From Anaerolineae bacterium (lineage in GTDB: Bacteria > Chloroflexota > Anaerolineae > Anaerolineales > Anaerolineaceae): a DNA stretch of 64,000 bases. The notes below the pieces were generated by a model. That model ran no database searches. It had not been told where the DNA came from and worked only from the letters and a program-made list of their open reading frames with translations. The stretch covers positions 744,001-808,000 of the forward strand of contig JABUFD010000002.1 in the NCBI GenBank assembly GCA_013314735.1, given 5' to 3'. The translations under genes were made by a program, and so were the position numbers. This document shows positions 27,042 through 35,293 of this stretch, piece by piece (positions within the stretch are counted from its first letter, which is position 1; the number at the start of each line of letters is the position of its first letter).

Positions 27042-28531
27042 GAAATGATTTTTTCCCAGTTCTTATCAATCAACTCTTGTGTAATGGTCGATTGACCTTT
27101 AATCCATCGACCAAGTTTAATCAATGCTCTTCTACTGGGGTATTTAATAGCCCGGAGATCTGTTGCATTGACTTGGGTGTGACCATTAAACCTTCTGAAA
27201 TATTGATCAACTGCGGTGGTGTTCAAGTAAGCATATAATCCCATTGCCAAATCTTCAGGGAGTCCGTTCTTTCTGGTATGGAATACGTTCAGGTGATTTT
27301 CAAAACCTAGCAAGGTTTGATCAGGAAATGTGGTCGGATCAACCAGGTTGGCTGTGATTCTTTTTTTCTCTTCTTTTGCGGAAAATCGTTTCACTACAGT
27401 ATAGAAACCATTAGGATAGAAGAATTGGGACGTTCTTTCATTTTTTCGAATCGCATTTGGTTTTTTTGAGTTTAACTTTGGCCATTCGACTCGTATGTCG
27501 GAAAAATGGCTGGGGTACACTAATGGAACACTGTTCAAATCAGGTTGACTCTCGAGATCGCTCTTTACGCGAAAATCGACGACAGGCCCGGTAGAAACCT
27601 CAACGCCAATGTCGCTTAATGAATATTGGATATGATCGTTTATATCTATCGAATTTTTTTTCTTATCCAACGGTATATGAATGAAAAGTTGGTCATCTCC
27701 TGGGATAATGATGTGATCAAATGAGATATTTTCTACTGTTAGGTTGTCGAATTCTAAACCATTTGAGAAAGAAATTCCCACAGAATTTTGAATGCCACTC
27801 CGCTCAATATGGAGAATGATATTTTCTTGCAGAACATCATCGTCTTTGAAAGCTTGTGATCTTGATTCAAATACATGAATCCGCTTGATGGCGGTTTCCG
27901 ATAATAAAAGTTTCCTGAATGAAAGATAATAGGGCCCATTGCAAAAACTGCGCGGAATGATGGCTACCATCTCACCATGTGGTTCCAATAAATAAATTCC
28001 TAAAGATAAAAATGCTGTATACAGATTAACAGTTTCAATTCCCACCTGGCTTAACAATTTCCTGTGGATTGAATCGCTTCGGATTTTTTTATAAGGCGGA
28101 TTCATAATAATGTGTGTATATGTGTGAGGTTCTTTGCTAAACAAATCTTGCCGTAGTTGATTAACCCCGTATTGAATAAAATCCTGAAGGAAGATGTATG
28201 AGGTGATCGAGTTGATAGATGAGTACGAGGAAAGAGTTCCTGATAGGTGTGGTTGTAAATGGGTGTCGATTTCGAATGCATGAATATTAATCGTCGAAAA
28301 ATGTTCAGGGATTAAGTCATCCAGAAACCTGTTTAGAAAGGCATTTGTCAAAGATCCTATTCCCGCCCCTGGATCCAATAATTTACAGTCGCGAATATGG
28401 GGTTCGGCAAAAAGTGATGCCATGAAATTTGCAATAGGGAATGGCGTAAAATATTGACCCAAAAGAGATTTCTTTTCAGGATTTGTTTCCAATGAAATAT
28501 TCCGTCTTGTTTGTTCGATATCAATTTCCAT
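27038..28531 (-). CDS. Adenine-specific DNA methyltransferase of the BsuBI/PstI system
   Basis: A 497-residue N6-adenine methyltransferase. The SAM site is LLDPGAGIGSLTNAFL (about residues 51-66) and the catalytic motif IV is N144-P-P-Y147 (IIMNPPYKKI). Their order (motif I before IV) is the gamma class, as in M.BsuBI and M.PstI. The C-terminal target-recognition region ends with DLRAIKYPSRRALIKLG. The Shine-Dalgarno is poor. A minus-strand TACAAT at 28556-28551 and a perfect inverted repeat at 28565-28581 precede the gene. AT-rich like its partner. Confidence 0.9.
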   Translation of the reverse strand: MEIDIEQTRRNISLETNPEKKSLLGQYFTPFPIANFMASLFAEPHIRDCKLLDPGAGIGSLTNAFLNRFLDDLIPEHFSTINIHAFEIDTHLQPHLSGTLSSYSSINSITSYIFLQDFIQYGVNQLRQDLFSKEPHTYTHIIMNPPYKKIRSDSIHRKLLSQVGIETVNLYTAFLSLGIYLLEPHGEMVAIIPRSFCNGPYYLSFRKLLLSETAIKRIHVFESRSQAFKDDDVLQENIILHIERSGIQNSVGISFSNGLEFDNLTVENISFDHIIIPGDDQLFIHIPLDKKKNSIDINDHIQYSLSDIGVEVSTGPVVDFRVKSDLESQPDLNSVPLVYPSHFSDIRVEWPKLNSKKPNAIRKNERTSQFFYPNGFYTVVKRFSAKEEKKRITANLVDPTTFPDQTLLGFENHLNVFHTRKNGLPEDLAMGLYAYLNTTAVDQYFRRFNGHTQVNATDLRAIKYPSRRALIKLGRWIKGQSTITQELIDKNWEKIIS

Positions 28532-28550
28532 TGCAACTGCTCACATAATC

Positions 28551-28581
28551 ATTGTACCGTAATTCTCAACGTCCCGTTGAG
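28551..28581 (-). promoter_or_regulatory. Putative promoter and operator of the restriction-modification operon
   Basis: TACAAT (28556-28551) is a candidate -10, ending 19 nt before the methylase ATG. Just upstream CTCAACG, three bases, then CGTTGAG (28565-28581) form a perfect inverted repeat in the position of a repressor or control-protein site. No control-protein gene is seen. Confidence 0.45.
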
Positions 28582-28996
28582 TCTGAGGTTTGGTGATTGA
28601 TGGTGATAATTTTTTGTAAAAAGAACATATGTACTATAATTATACTATCATGACCGACATCAGCCAATATACTTCATTCCGGTATATCAGGTTCCTGGAA
28701 CAGAAAATCAGAATTCTTCACGTATTTTCGCGAATGGACACGTATTGAAATACTCAGTTTTCCAGTCAAGACTATGATGCAAAAAGGCAATCGAACCACA
28801 AAGCACGAAAAAACTGCCAAGAAAAAGAAAAATGGCAGATATCTTTTTTAAAAAAAATTAATTGTCGAAATTTAACATTCCAAAAACCGTCTTTGAATTC
28901 TCTCCGCGCGCTTTTCGATCTTCGCGGTGAGGAATGGAATTTTGCAGGGGACTCAATAATCATTTCTACATTCACCTTTCGTGCTGCGCTGCGCCC
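28582..28996. other. AT-rich gap with gene remnant and decayed interspersed repeat
   Basis: A TATAAT at 28635-28640 (+) precedes a 33-codon frame at 28650-28751 (MTDISQYTSFRYIRFLEQ...), possibly the stump of a lost gene. At about 28790-28945 the phrases GAACCACAAAGCACGAAA and, 110 nt later, TTCGATCTTCGCGGTGAGG look like the two degenerate arms of a dispersed repeat common between bacterial genes. Nothing here is supported as an intact gene. Confidence 0.4.
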
Positions 28997-29025
28997 TTGT
29001 CCGTTCCACAGGGGGGCATTATACT
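28997..29025 (+). promoter_or_regulatory. Promoter of alr (TTGTCC - 17 nt - TATACT)
   Basis: The -35 (28997-29002) and -10 (29020-29025) boxes are spaced exactly 17 nt. The -10 ends 8 nt before the ATG, so transcription should begin one or two bases upstream of the start codon and give a leaderless mRNA. No Shine-Dalgarno fits in the space. Confidence 0.65.
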
Positions 29026-29033
29026 AAAGCGCA

Positions 29034-30149
29034 ATGGATACCGAAGCCTATTCCAACTGGCTGGAAATTGACCTGAGCGCGATCCAGCACAACATCCACA
29101 CCATGCAGCAGATGACCGGCAAGCCGGTGATGGCTGTGGTCAAGGCCAACGGCTACGGCCACGGCATGGTGGAGGTTGCCCTGGCGGCGCAGCGCGCGGG
29201 GGCGTTCGGGATGGGGGTTTCGCGCATTGAAGAAGGACTCGAACTGCGCAAGGCGGGCATCACCTCGCGCATCCTGGTGCTGGGCTATACCCGTCCGGCG
29301 CGCATCGCCGAGGCCGCTGCCAACAACATCTCTCTCACCGTCTATGACCACGAGATCGCCCGTGCCTATGCGGCCGAAGCGCAGAAAGCCGGTTTCCAGG
29401 TGAAGGTGCATGTCAAGTTCGATACCGGCATGGGGCGCCTGGGGTTGTTCCCGGAGAACAACCTCGATTTCATCAAGTGGATGCATGACCTGCCCGCGAT
29501 TGAGCTGGAAGGCATTTTCACCCACTTCGCCCGTGCCGATGAACCGGACCCCGCCAGTGTGCGCGAGCAAATGGTGCGTTTCAACCGCCTGGTGCGCAAT
29601 ATTGAAGCCCTGGGGATGCGCCCGCCCTTCATCCATACCTCCAACTCCGCCGCCACCATTTACCACCCCGAAGCCCATTACGATTTTGTGCGCCCCGGCA
29701 ATGCCATCTACGGCCTGAACCCGGCGCCGGAAGCCCCGCTGCCGGATACCTTTCGTAGCGCGTTGACCTGGAAAGCGAGCCTGATCTCGATCAAGGAATT
29801 CCCGCCAGGGTATGGCATCAGTTACGGGCACCGCTACCGCACCACGCGTACCGAGCGCATCGGGGTGATCCCGGTGGGTTACGGCGACGGCTACCGGCGC
29901 GTGAACGGCAACACCGCGCTGATCCACGGCCGGCGTGTGCCGATTGTGGGTTCGGTGTGCATGGACCAGTGTATGATCCAGCTCGATGAATTCCCTTCGG
30001 CTCGCATCGGCGACGAGGTGGTGCTGATCGGCCGCCAGGGGGGCGCTGAGATCACGGTCGATGAACTGGCGCAGAAGTGGGGCACAATTAACTACGAAGT
30101 GGTGTGCGGCCTGGCGAACCGCCTGCCGCGCGTGTATTTCGGGGAGTAA
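29034..30149 (+). CDS. alr: Alanine racemase
   Basis: A 371-residue PLP enzyme interconverting L- and D-alanine for peptidoglycan. The PLP lysine is K37 in VVKANGYGHGMVEVA. HVKFDTGMGRLG, FTHFARADEP, HTSNSAA, VRPGNAIYGLNP, the catalytic-Tyr region GYGISYGHRYRTT and PVGYGDGYRR all fall in the expected order, and length is normal. The ATG follows the -10 box by eight bases with no Shine-Dalgarno. The Smr-domain gene follows 121 nt later with its own promoter-like box. Confidence 0.95.
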   Translation: MDTEAYSNWLEIDLSAIQHNIHTMQQMTGKPVMAVVKANGYGHGMVEVALAAQRAGAFGMGVSRIEEGLELRKAGITSRILVLGYTRPARIAEAAANNISLTVYDHEIARAYAAEAQKAGFQVKVHVKFDTGMGRLGLFPENNLDFIKWMHDLPAIELEGIFTHFARADEPDPASVREQMVRFNRLVRNIEALGMRPPFIHTSNSAATIYHPEAHYDFVRPGNAIYGLNPAPEAPLPDTFRSALTWKASLISIKEFPPGYGISYGHRYRTTRTERIGVIPVGYGDGYRRVNGNTALIHGRRVPIVGSVCMDQCMIQLDEFPSARIGDEVVLIGRQGGAEITVDELAQKWGTINYEVVCGLANRLPRVYFGE

Positions 30150-30258
30150 CGGCAGCGCGGGTTCTCTGTGGATGTGATGCACAGGGCTGGGAGGTGCGTG
30201 TTGGCGATGGGTTTTCGGCCTCACCCTGGAGAAGCGGCGCGTGGCTGCGATTCGATTG

Positions 30259-30264
30259 TATAAT
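30259..30264 (+). promoter_or_regulatory. -10 box (TATAAT) directly upstream of the Smr gene
   Basis: TATAAT is followed by six bases and then the ATG at 30271, so transcription would start at or beside the A of the start codon. No -35 box is obvious. Confidence 0.55.
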
Positions 30265-30270
30265 ACCTGC

Positions 30271-30723
30271 ATGGGCAAAATTGACCTGCACGGGATGACG
30301 GTGAAAGAGGCGCTGGATACGTTCACGGCGTATTACAATGCCCAGCTGGCGCGCAATGACCGCTCCGAGATCGAGGTGGTGCACGGTTACGGCTCCAGCG
30401 GCGAGGGCGGTGAGATTCGCAAGCGCCTGCGCCGCCTGCTGGAGGGGCATCCCGCCCGGGTGGAATTCCGCGCGGCGGAGCGCTTCAGCACCAACCCCGG
30501 CGCCACCTACGTGAAACCGATCCTGCCCCTGCCGACCGCCGCCGACCAGCTGCAAAGCGAGATCCTGGCTTACTGCGAGAACGCGCGCACCGAAAGCAAG
30601 GTGATCGGCAAATTCCGGCGCTATGGCGACAAGCAGGTGAAGGATGCCCTGCAAAGTCTGGTGAAGGAAGGCCTGCTGCGGCGTTTTCCCAAAGGGGCGT
30701 ATATCCACTACGAACAGGTGTAG
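30271..30723 (+). CDS. Smr-domain protein
   Basis: A 150-residue protein. The ATG at 30271 gives MGKIDLHGMTVKEALDTF, the LDxHG motif of the Smr (small MutS-related) domain at residues 4-9, with the second motif HGYGSSGEGGEIRKRLRRLL (H-G-x-G) at about 37-56. Residues 80-150 form a separate winged-helix-like helical tail (SKVIGKFRRYGDKQVKDALQSLVKEGLL). Smr domains cleave or bind branched nucleic acid or stalled-ribosome mRNA; which applies here is unknown. It is probably translated from a leaderless transcript. Confidence 0.82.
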   Translation: MGKIDLHGMTVKEALDTFTAYYNAQLARNDRSEIEVVHGYGSSGEGGEIRKRLRRLLEGHPARVEFRAAERFSTNPGATYVKPILPLPTAADQLQSEILAYCENARTESKVIGKFRRYGDKQVKDALQSLVKEGLLRRFPKGAYIHYEQV

Positions 30724-30761
30724 CCGCCGGAAGTGGCAGGCCGTGCAGCCCGGAAAACCGG

Positions 30762-30767
30762 TATAAT
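30762..30767 (+). promoter_or_regulatory. -10 box (TATAAT) upstream of the 160-residue gene
   Basis: GTATAATC ends 26 nt before the ATG at 30794, with AGGAGG in between. No -35 box is evident. Confidence 0.45.
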
Positions 30768-30793
30768 CGAAATGTAGTTCAGGAGGGATGTGG

Positions 30794-31276
30794 ATGCTGG
30801 ATTCACTGGGAGCGATCGGGTCATTGGGGGAGGTGGTGGAACGGCTGCTGGCGGCCTACCAGAAAGCCAACAAGGGCAAATTAAGCACGATGCGCGCGGT
30901 GCTGACGGAAATGCACCTCAACCTGGAGCGCATTGATGACTATTTCCAGGCGGGTAACCCCATCCGCCGGGTGATCGGAACGCTTGCGGTGGATGCCCTG
31001 CGCGAAGCCCTGTTTGACAAGGATTTTGACTTCAACACCTTTGAGCGCAAAAAGGTGCATGTGCACAAATTGTTCGAGAACCCGGAATACTTTTACCTGG
31101 CGTATGACGGCTGGAGCACGGAACGCCTGTTCAACCAGTTGTATGAAAAGATTGCGCGTCTACAGGAGATCAGCCGTGAATACCCCGATAACCCGCATTA
31201 CCGCCTGGGCGTGCGGTTGGAAAATATCCGTAAGATGATGGTTTTACTCCTGCTGCATTTGCGGGATAACCGCTGA
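30794..31276 (+). CDS. Helical protein of unknown function
   Basis: A 160-residue protein. The second of two close ATGs (30794, MLDSLGAIGSL) is preferred because AGGAGG sits seven bases upstream of it and abuts the first. The sequence is almost wholly helical, amphipathic and charged (YQKANKGKLSTMRAVLTEMHLNLERIDD, then KVHVHKLFENPEYFYLAYDGWSTERLF). No membrane segment, no known motif. Its 3' end overlaps that of the convergent arsM by 33 nt. Confidence 0.6.
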   Translation: MLDSLGAIGSLGEVVERLLAAYQKANKGKLSTMRAVLTEMHLNLERIDDYFQAGNPIRRVIGTLAVDALREALFDKDFDFNTFERKKVHVHKLFENPEYFYLAYDGWSTERLFNQLYEKIARLQEISREYPDNPHYRLGVRLENIRKMMVLLLLHLRDNR

Positions 31277-32068
31277 TGATTCGGCAACTGGTTTGACAGC
31301 CTCGATCACCATGGAAACCACCGCTTGTGCCGGTGTGAATCCGGCATTGACCCCGGCGTTCCATTCGTTGATCACCGCATCGGAAGCCCCCTTCGGGGTG
31401 ATTCGGATCTGTGCAAAACCGGCATCCTGCAGCCAGCCGTGGATTTCTGCCATACTGGCCGCGCCGGCAATGCAGCTGCAGTAAGCATCCTCGCGTTCCA
31501 ATACCTCCGGCGGAATTTCTCCCACCCGCACCGGATCCGAGATGGAAAGCCTGCCGCCGGGCTTCAGCACCCGGAACGCTTCCTGGTAGACCTGGGCTTT
31601 GTCCGGTGACAGGTTAACCACGCAGTTGGAGATGACCACATCAATGCTGTCATCATCCACCGGCAGGTCTTCAATCAATCCCAGGCGGAATTCCACCTGC
31701 GAAAAATCCCCTTTGGCGGCATTGCGGTTGGCCCGGTCGATCATATCCTGGGTCATATCCACCCCGATTACCCTGCCGTTTTTACCCACCTGGCTGGCAG
31801 CGATGAACACATCCATTCCCGCCCCACTGCCGAGGTCCAGCACCGTTTCTCCGGCCTTCAGGAGGGCGAACGCTGTGGGATTTCCACAACCCAATCCCAG
31901 GTCTGCCCCGTCCGGCAGGACCTCGAGTACGTCTGGCGAGTACCCGATCCGCTGGCTGTAGTCAGTCGGTGCCGGTGAACCGCAGCAGGAGCTTGCACCG
32001 GAAATCGCAATCGTTCCGTAATACCGCTGGACGACTTGATGGGTGCTGGTTTCAGTTCTTTCGTTCAT
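31244..32068 (-). CDS. arsM: Arsenite methyltransferase
   Basis: A 274-residue SAM enzyme that methylates arsenite to volatile or less toxic species. Motif I is VLDLGSGAGMDVFIA. The family's characteristic cysteines are present: SSCCGSP near the N-terminus, ISNCVVNLSPDK, and YCSCIAGAASMAEI near residue 200. It lies 11 nt downstream of arsR in the same direction and is therefore part of a metalloid-controlled operon. The ATG at 32068 follows GGAAGTGA. Confidence 0.93.
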   Translation of the reverse strand: MNERTETSTHQVVQRYYGTIAISGASSCCGSPAPTDYSQRIGYSPDVLEVLPDGADLGLGCGNPTAFALLKAGETVLDLGSGAGMDVFIAASQVGKNGRVIGVDMTQDMIDRANRNAAKGDFSQVEFRLGLIEDLPVDDDSIDVVISNCVVNLSPDKAQVYQEAFRVLKPGGRLSISDPVRVGEIPPEVLEREDAYCSCIAGAASMAEIHGWLQDAGFAQIRITPKGASDAVINEWNAGVNAGFTPAQAVVSMVIEAVKPVAESSAVIPQMQQE

Positions 32069-32079
32069 TCGTTCACTTC

Positions 32080-32409
32080 CTATTCTTCGCTTACATGGTT
32101 TTCGACTTGGCTGGCCGCTTCGGGGGCAAACAAGGTCGCTGAAGCCTGGCAGCAGCGGTAGATTGCCTGCTGGTTGAGGGTATAAAACATCTTTTTCCCG
32201 TCCTGCCGCTGGTGGACCAATCCCGCCTCACACAGCACCGCCAGGTGGTGTGACACTGTGGATTGTGCCAGCCCGGTCAGGTCTACCAGTTCACGGACAT
32301 TGATCCACCGGCAGCAGCACAGCTCCATGATCTGCTGGCGGGAAGGATCGGACAGTGCTTTTCCGAAACCGGACAAATTATGGTCAGGGGTGCCTGAATG
32401 GTTGATCAT
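32080..32409 (-). CDS. arsR: ArsR-family metalloregulator
   Basis: A 109-residue repressor. The ATG at 32409 is chosen because it lies six bases from a TATAAT box and begins the ArsR domain; frames further upstream cross the operator. The winged helix reads ALSDPSRQQIMELCCCRWINVRELVDL and TGLAQSTVSHHLAVLCEAG. The ELCCC cysteines on helix alpha-3 are the likely arsenite sensor. There is no Shine-Dalgarno, so the mRNA is probably leaderless. It should repress itself and arsM. Confidence 0.92.
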   Translation of the reverse strand: MINHSGTPDHNLSGFGKALSDPSRQQIMELCCCRWINVRELVDLTGLAQSTVSHHLAVLCEAGLVHQRQDGKKMFYTLNQQAIYRCCQASATLFAPEAASQVENHVSEE

Positions 32410-32415
32410 GCTGAC

Positions 32416-32444
32416 ATTATAATCGATAAATATCGATGATACAA
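32416..32444 (-). promoter_or_regulatory. arsR promoter with operator in the spacer
   Basis: On the minus strand TTGTAT (32444-32439), a 17-nt spacer and TATAAT (32421-32416) form a good promoter. The spacer is filled by the perfect inverted repeat ATCGATA-AA-TATCGAT (32422-32437), the natural place for ArsR to block polymerase. The -10 box ends six bases before the ATG. Confidence 0.75.
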
Positions 32445-32766
32445 GAGCATACAAGCCATGGATTACAGACCGTTTTGAAGAGGTTGTCAGCAGTGCTTTT
32501 TTCTGTATGAAATAAACGATCATATTTATTCAACGGCAGATGATGCCTTTTCCCACCCATCCAAGCGCAAGAATGGAACGGATCATGCCAATTGGAGGGT
32601 GATATTCGCTCTCACGGGTAATCGTCTTGCGCAGTTCTGTTCGATTTCTTCCGAATCCAGGGAAAACCATGGAAAACCGTTCTTCGGTGTTTCCCCTTGC
32701 GCATCCGGCGGGGTGGAATTACACTTACAGGGTACCACCCAGATCATCGAATACAAGGAGATACGA

Positions 32767-34353
32767 ATGGACAGTGATCCGAGAGGCTTTCCACCGGAAG
32801 ACGATCGATCCGCTCATTTGAACGCGCTGCTGCGTGAGAAACGCGCCCACGCCGCGGAAGGCGGCGGGGCGAAGCGTGCGGAAGTGCAGCACGCCAAGGG
32901 CAAATTCACTGCCCGCGAGCGCATCGACCTGCTGCTGGACGAAGGCAGTTTCCAGGAATTGGACCGGTTTGTGGCCCACCGCCACACCGATTTCGGGCTG
33001 GATGCCCAGAAGTACGACGGCGACGGCATCATCACCGGCTTCGGCAAGATCGACGGCCGCCCGGTGTGTGTATTTTCGCAGGATTTCACCATCCTCGGCG
33101 GTTCCTTCGGCGAAGGTGCCGGCCTGAAGCTGGTGAAATTGATGGACGCGGCGATGCAGGCCGGCGTGCCGGTGATCGGTATCAATGACGGTGGCGGTGC
33201 GCGCATCCAGGAGGGGGTATTTTCGCTGGCGGCCTTCGGCGAGTTGTTCTACCGCAACACCCTTGCCAGCGGGGTGATCCCGCAGATCAGCCTGATCCTG
33301 GGTCCGTGCGCGGGTGGGGCCGTGTATTCACCCGCCCTGACCGATTTCATCATCATGAGCCGCTCCACCGCCAACATGTTCATCACCGGCCCCAAGGTGG
33401 TGCAGGCGGTCACCGGCGAGGAGGTGGACCTGGAGACCCTCGGCGGCGCTGATACGCATGCCTCGCGCAGCGGGGTGGCGCATTTTGCCGTTGAAAATGA
33501 AAAACAGAGCATCGCCCTCACCCGCAAGCTGCTCGGTTATCTGCCGCTGAATAACCGTGACGAAGCGCCTGTCCTGCCGCCAGCGGATGATCCCGCCCGT
33601 GCAGATGCTTTCCTCGACGGTTTGATCCCCGCCGATTCGAGCCAGCCCTATGACATCAAGGTGTTGATCGAAGCGATCTTTGACCATGATTCCTTCTTCG
33701 AGGTGCAGCCCGATTACGCGATGAATGCGGTGATCGGTTTTGCCCGCCTGCACGGGCAGCCCGTGGGGGTGGTTGCCAACCAGCCGCTCTACCTGGCGGG
33801 GGTGATCGACATTGACGCTTCGGACAAGATCACGCGCTTTGTGCGCTTTTGCGATGCTTTCAATATTCCACTGGTCACGTTCTGCGACACACCCGGCTTC
33901 ATGCCCGGCGTGGCGCAGGAGCACGGCGGTATCATCCGGCATGGCGCCAAGATCATCTACGCTTACAGCGAAGCCACCGTGCCCAAACTGACCGTGATCA
34001 CCCGCAAGGGCTATGGCGGTGCCTATATTGTGATGAGCAGCCGCCATCTGCACGCTGACCAGGTGTTCGCCTATCCCGGTGCTGAAATTGCCGTGATGGG
34101 GGCGGATGGCGCGGTCAGCATCCTCTACCGCCGCGAACTGGACGATGCGGAGGATAAGGAAGCCAAACGGCTGGAGCTGACCCAGGAATACCAGGACAAG
34201 TTCGCCAATCCTTACCGTGCCGCCGAGGCCGGCTATGTGGATGATGTGATCCTGCCCTCGGAAACCCGCGCGCGCCTGGTGGCTGCGCTGGAATTGTTCC
34301 GCGACAAGCACGGCAAACTGCCCGCCAAAAAGCACGGCAGTATCCCGATGTAG
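32767..34353 (+). CDS. mmdA: Carboxyltransferase (alpha) subunit of methylmalonyl-CoA decarboxylase
   Basis: A 528-residue protein of the acyl-CoA carboxyltransferase family. The ATG at 32767 has AAGGAG seven bases upstream. Conserved features are GKFTARERIDLLLDEGSF, GINDGGGARIQEGV, GPCAGGAVYSPAL, the C-terminal CDTPGFMPGVAQEHGGIIRHG and GKGYGGAYIVMSS-like KGYGGAYIVM. It is the PccB/MmdA type, not the pyruvate-carboxylase-like OadA. Followed by gamma, biotin-carrier and beta genes, it should transfer the carboxyl of methylmalonyl-CoA (or a related acyl-CoA) to biotin, releasing propionyl-CoA. Confidence 0.85.
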   Translation: MDSDPRGFPPEDDRSAHLNALLREKRAHAAEGGGAKRAEVQHAKGKFTARERIDLLLDEGSFQELDRFVAHRHTDFGLDAQKYDGDGIITGFGKIDGRPVCVFSQDFTILGGSFGEGAGLKLVKLMDAAMQAGVPVIGINDGGGARIQEGVFSLAAFGELFYRNTLASGVIPQISLILGPCAGGAVYSPALTDFIIMSRSTANMFITGPKVVQAVTGEEVDLETLGGADTHASRSGVAHFAVENEKQSIALTRKLLGYLPLNNRDEAPVLPPADDPARADAFLDGLIPADSSQPYDIKVLIEAIFDHDSFFEVQPDYAMNAVIGFARLHGQPVGVVANQPLYLAGVIDIDASDKITRFVRFCDAFNIPLVTFCDTPGFMPGVAQEHGGIIRHGAKIIYAYSEATVPKLTVITRKGYGGAYIVMSSRHLHADQVFAYPGAEIAVMGADGAVSILYRRELDDAEDKEAKRLELTQEYQDKFANPYRAAEAGYVDDVILPSETRARLVAALELFRDKHGKLPAKKHGSIPM

Positions 34354-34363
34354 GAGGCTGGCA

Positions 34364-34795
34364 GTGGATTGGGAAATGATCTCAGATGGGCTTACCCTGA
34401 GCGTGTTCGGGCTGCTGACCACGTTCCTGGCGTTGGGCCTGTTTATCGGCTCGATGTACCTGCTGCGCTGGCTGTTCCCGGCGGAAAAACGCCGCCGAAC
34501 GCCGCTGTTAACGGTGTCCGTGCCGGTGGTCGAAGCGCCATCCCGTGATGAAGAAGCAGAAACGCTGGCCGCGGTGACAGCGGCAGCCCTGGCACTGCGC
34601 AAGGCTGTGTCATCGCCGCAGGGCATGGCCCCGGAAGCCGCGGCAGCTGCGGCAGCAGCCTGGTGGCTGAAACAAAACCGTGCCGGTTCGCAGCTGGCAG
34701 CAGTGCAGCAGGCGCCCATCCAACCCCGCCGGGGTTTGGGGGCGCGGCTGGAAGGTTCCCGTGGGCGCTGGTGGCAGCCCCTCGGTGAAGATTGA
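34364..34795 (+). CDS. OadG-like gamma/delta subunit of the sodium-pump decarboxylase
   Basis: A 143-residue protein with a GTG start at 34364; AGGAGG lies seven bases upstream. One N-terminal membrane helix (LSVFGLLTTFLALGLFIGSMYLLRWLF) is followed by an Ala-rich, partly basic tail. This layout and its place between the carboxyltransferase and biotin carrier match the OadG/MmdD anchor that assembles the complex at the membrane. Sequence conservation in this family is low, so the call depends on context. Confidence 0.75.
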   Translation: MDWEMISDGLTLSVFGLLTTFLALGLFIGSMYLLRWLFPAEKRRRTPLLTVSVPVVEAPSRDEEAETLAAVTAAALALRKAVSSPQGMAPEAAAAAAAAWWLKQNRAGSQLAAVQQAPIQPRRGLGARLEGSRGRWWQPLGED

Positions 34796-34815
34796 GGCTG
34801 GAGAAAGGAAAGCAC

Positions 34816-35286
34816 ATGACGAAGCAGATCATTCACGTGATTGTGAACGGGCAGGAATACGCGGTGGAAGTGGCGGATGTGACCGCGTCGCCGCTGGAAA
34901 TGACCGTCAACGGCAAGCATTTTACGGTTGAGGTGGAAGGCGCGCAGCCGGTGGTGACACCCCGTACCGAAGCGCCGACAGTTGCCGCGCCGCAGGTGGA
35001 AACCACCCGCACGGAAACCCCCAGGGCGGTACCGCCGCGCTCCACGCCAGCCGCGCCCGCGCCGGCAGGCGGTGCCGGGGCAGTGCTGGCACCCATGCCA
35101 GGGGTGATCCTCGATATTGCCGTGCGCCCGGGAGATGTGGTGGAAAAGGGCGACACGTTGTGTTCACTGGAAGCAATGAAGATGAAGAGCGCCATCCGCG
35201 CCCCGCATGGCGGCACGATTGCCAGCGTGGAGGTGAGTGAAGGCGCCAAGGTCAATCACAATGATGTCCTGGTTCGTTTCGCATAG
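34816..35286 (+). CDS. mmdC: Biotin carboxyl carrier subunit
   Basis: A 156-residue protein. The ATG at 34816 has AAAGGAAAG upstream. Residues 1-45 form a small beta domain (QIIHVIVNGQEYAVEVAD), residues 46-85 a flexible Pro/Ala/Thr linker, and residues 88-156 the biotinyl domain. The biotinylated lysine is K122 in LEAMKMK. The swinging domain carries the carboxyl group from the carboxyltransferase to the membrane beta subunit. Confidence 0.9.
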   Translation: MTKQIIHVIVNGQEYAVEVADVTASPLEMTVNGKHFTVEVEGAQPVVTPRTEAPTVAAPQVETTRTETPRAVPPRSTPAAPAPAGGAGAVLAPMPGVILDIAVRPGDVVEKGDTLCSLEAMKMKSAIRAPHGGTIASVEVSEGAKVNHNDVLVRFA

Positions 35287-35293
35287 GTGAAGA

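Noticed and set aside
29019-30326. A 435-codon antisense frame over alr
   Set aside because: Shadow of alr, which has all racemase motifs in order.
32410-32523. A longer arsR with 38 extra N-terminal codons
   Set aside because: The extension would cover the promoter and operator, and the ArsR domain starts right after the ATG at 32409.
33328-34920. A 530-codon antisense frame across mmdA and its neighbours
   Set aside because: It crosses three recognised genes on the other strand and translates to low-complexity, His/Arg/Gly-rich text with no family pattern.
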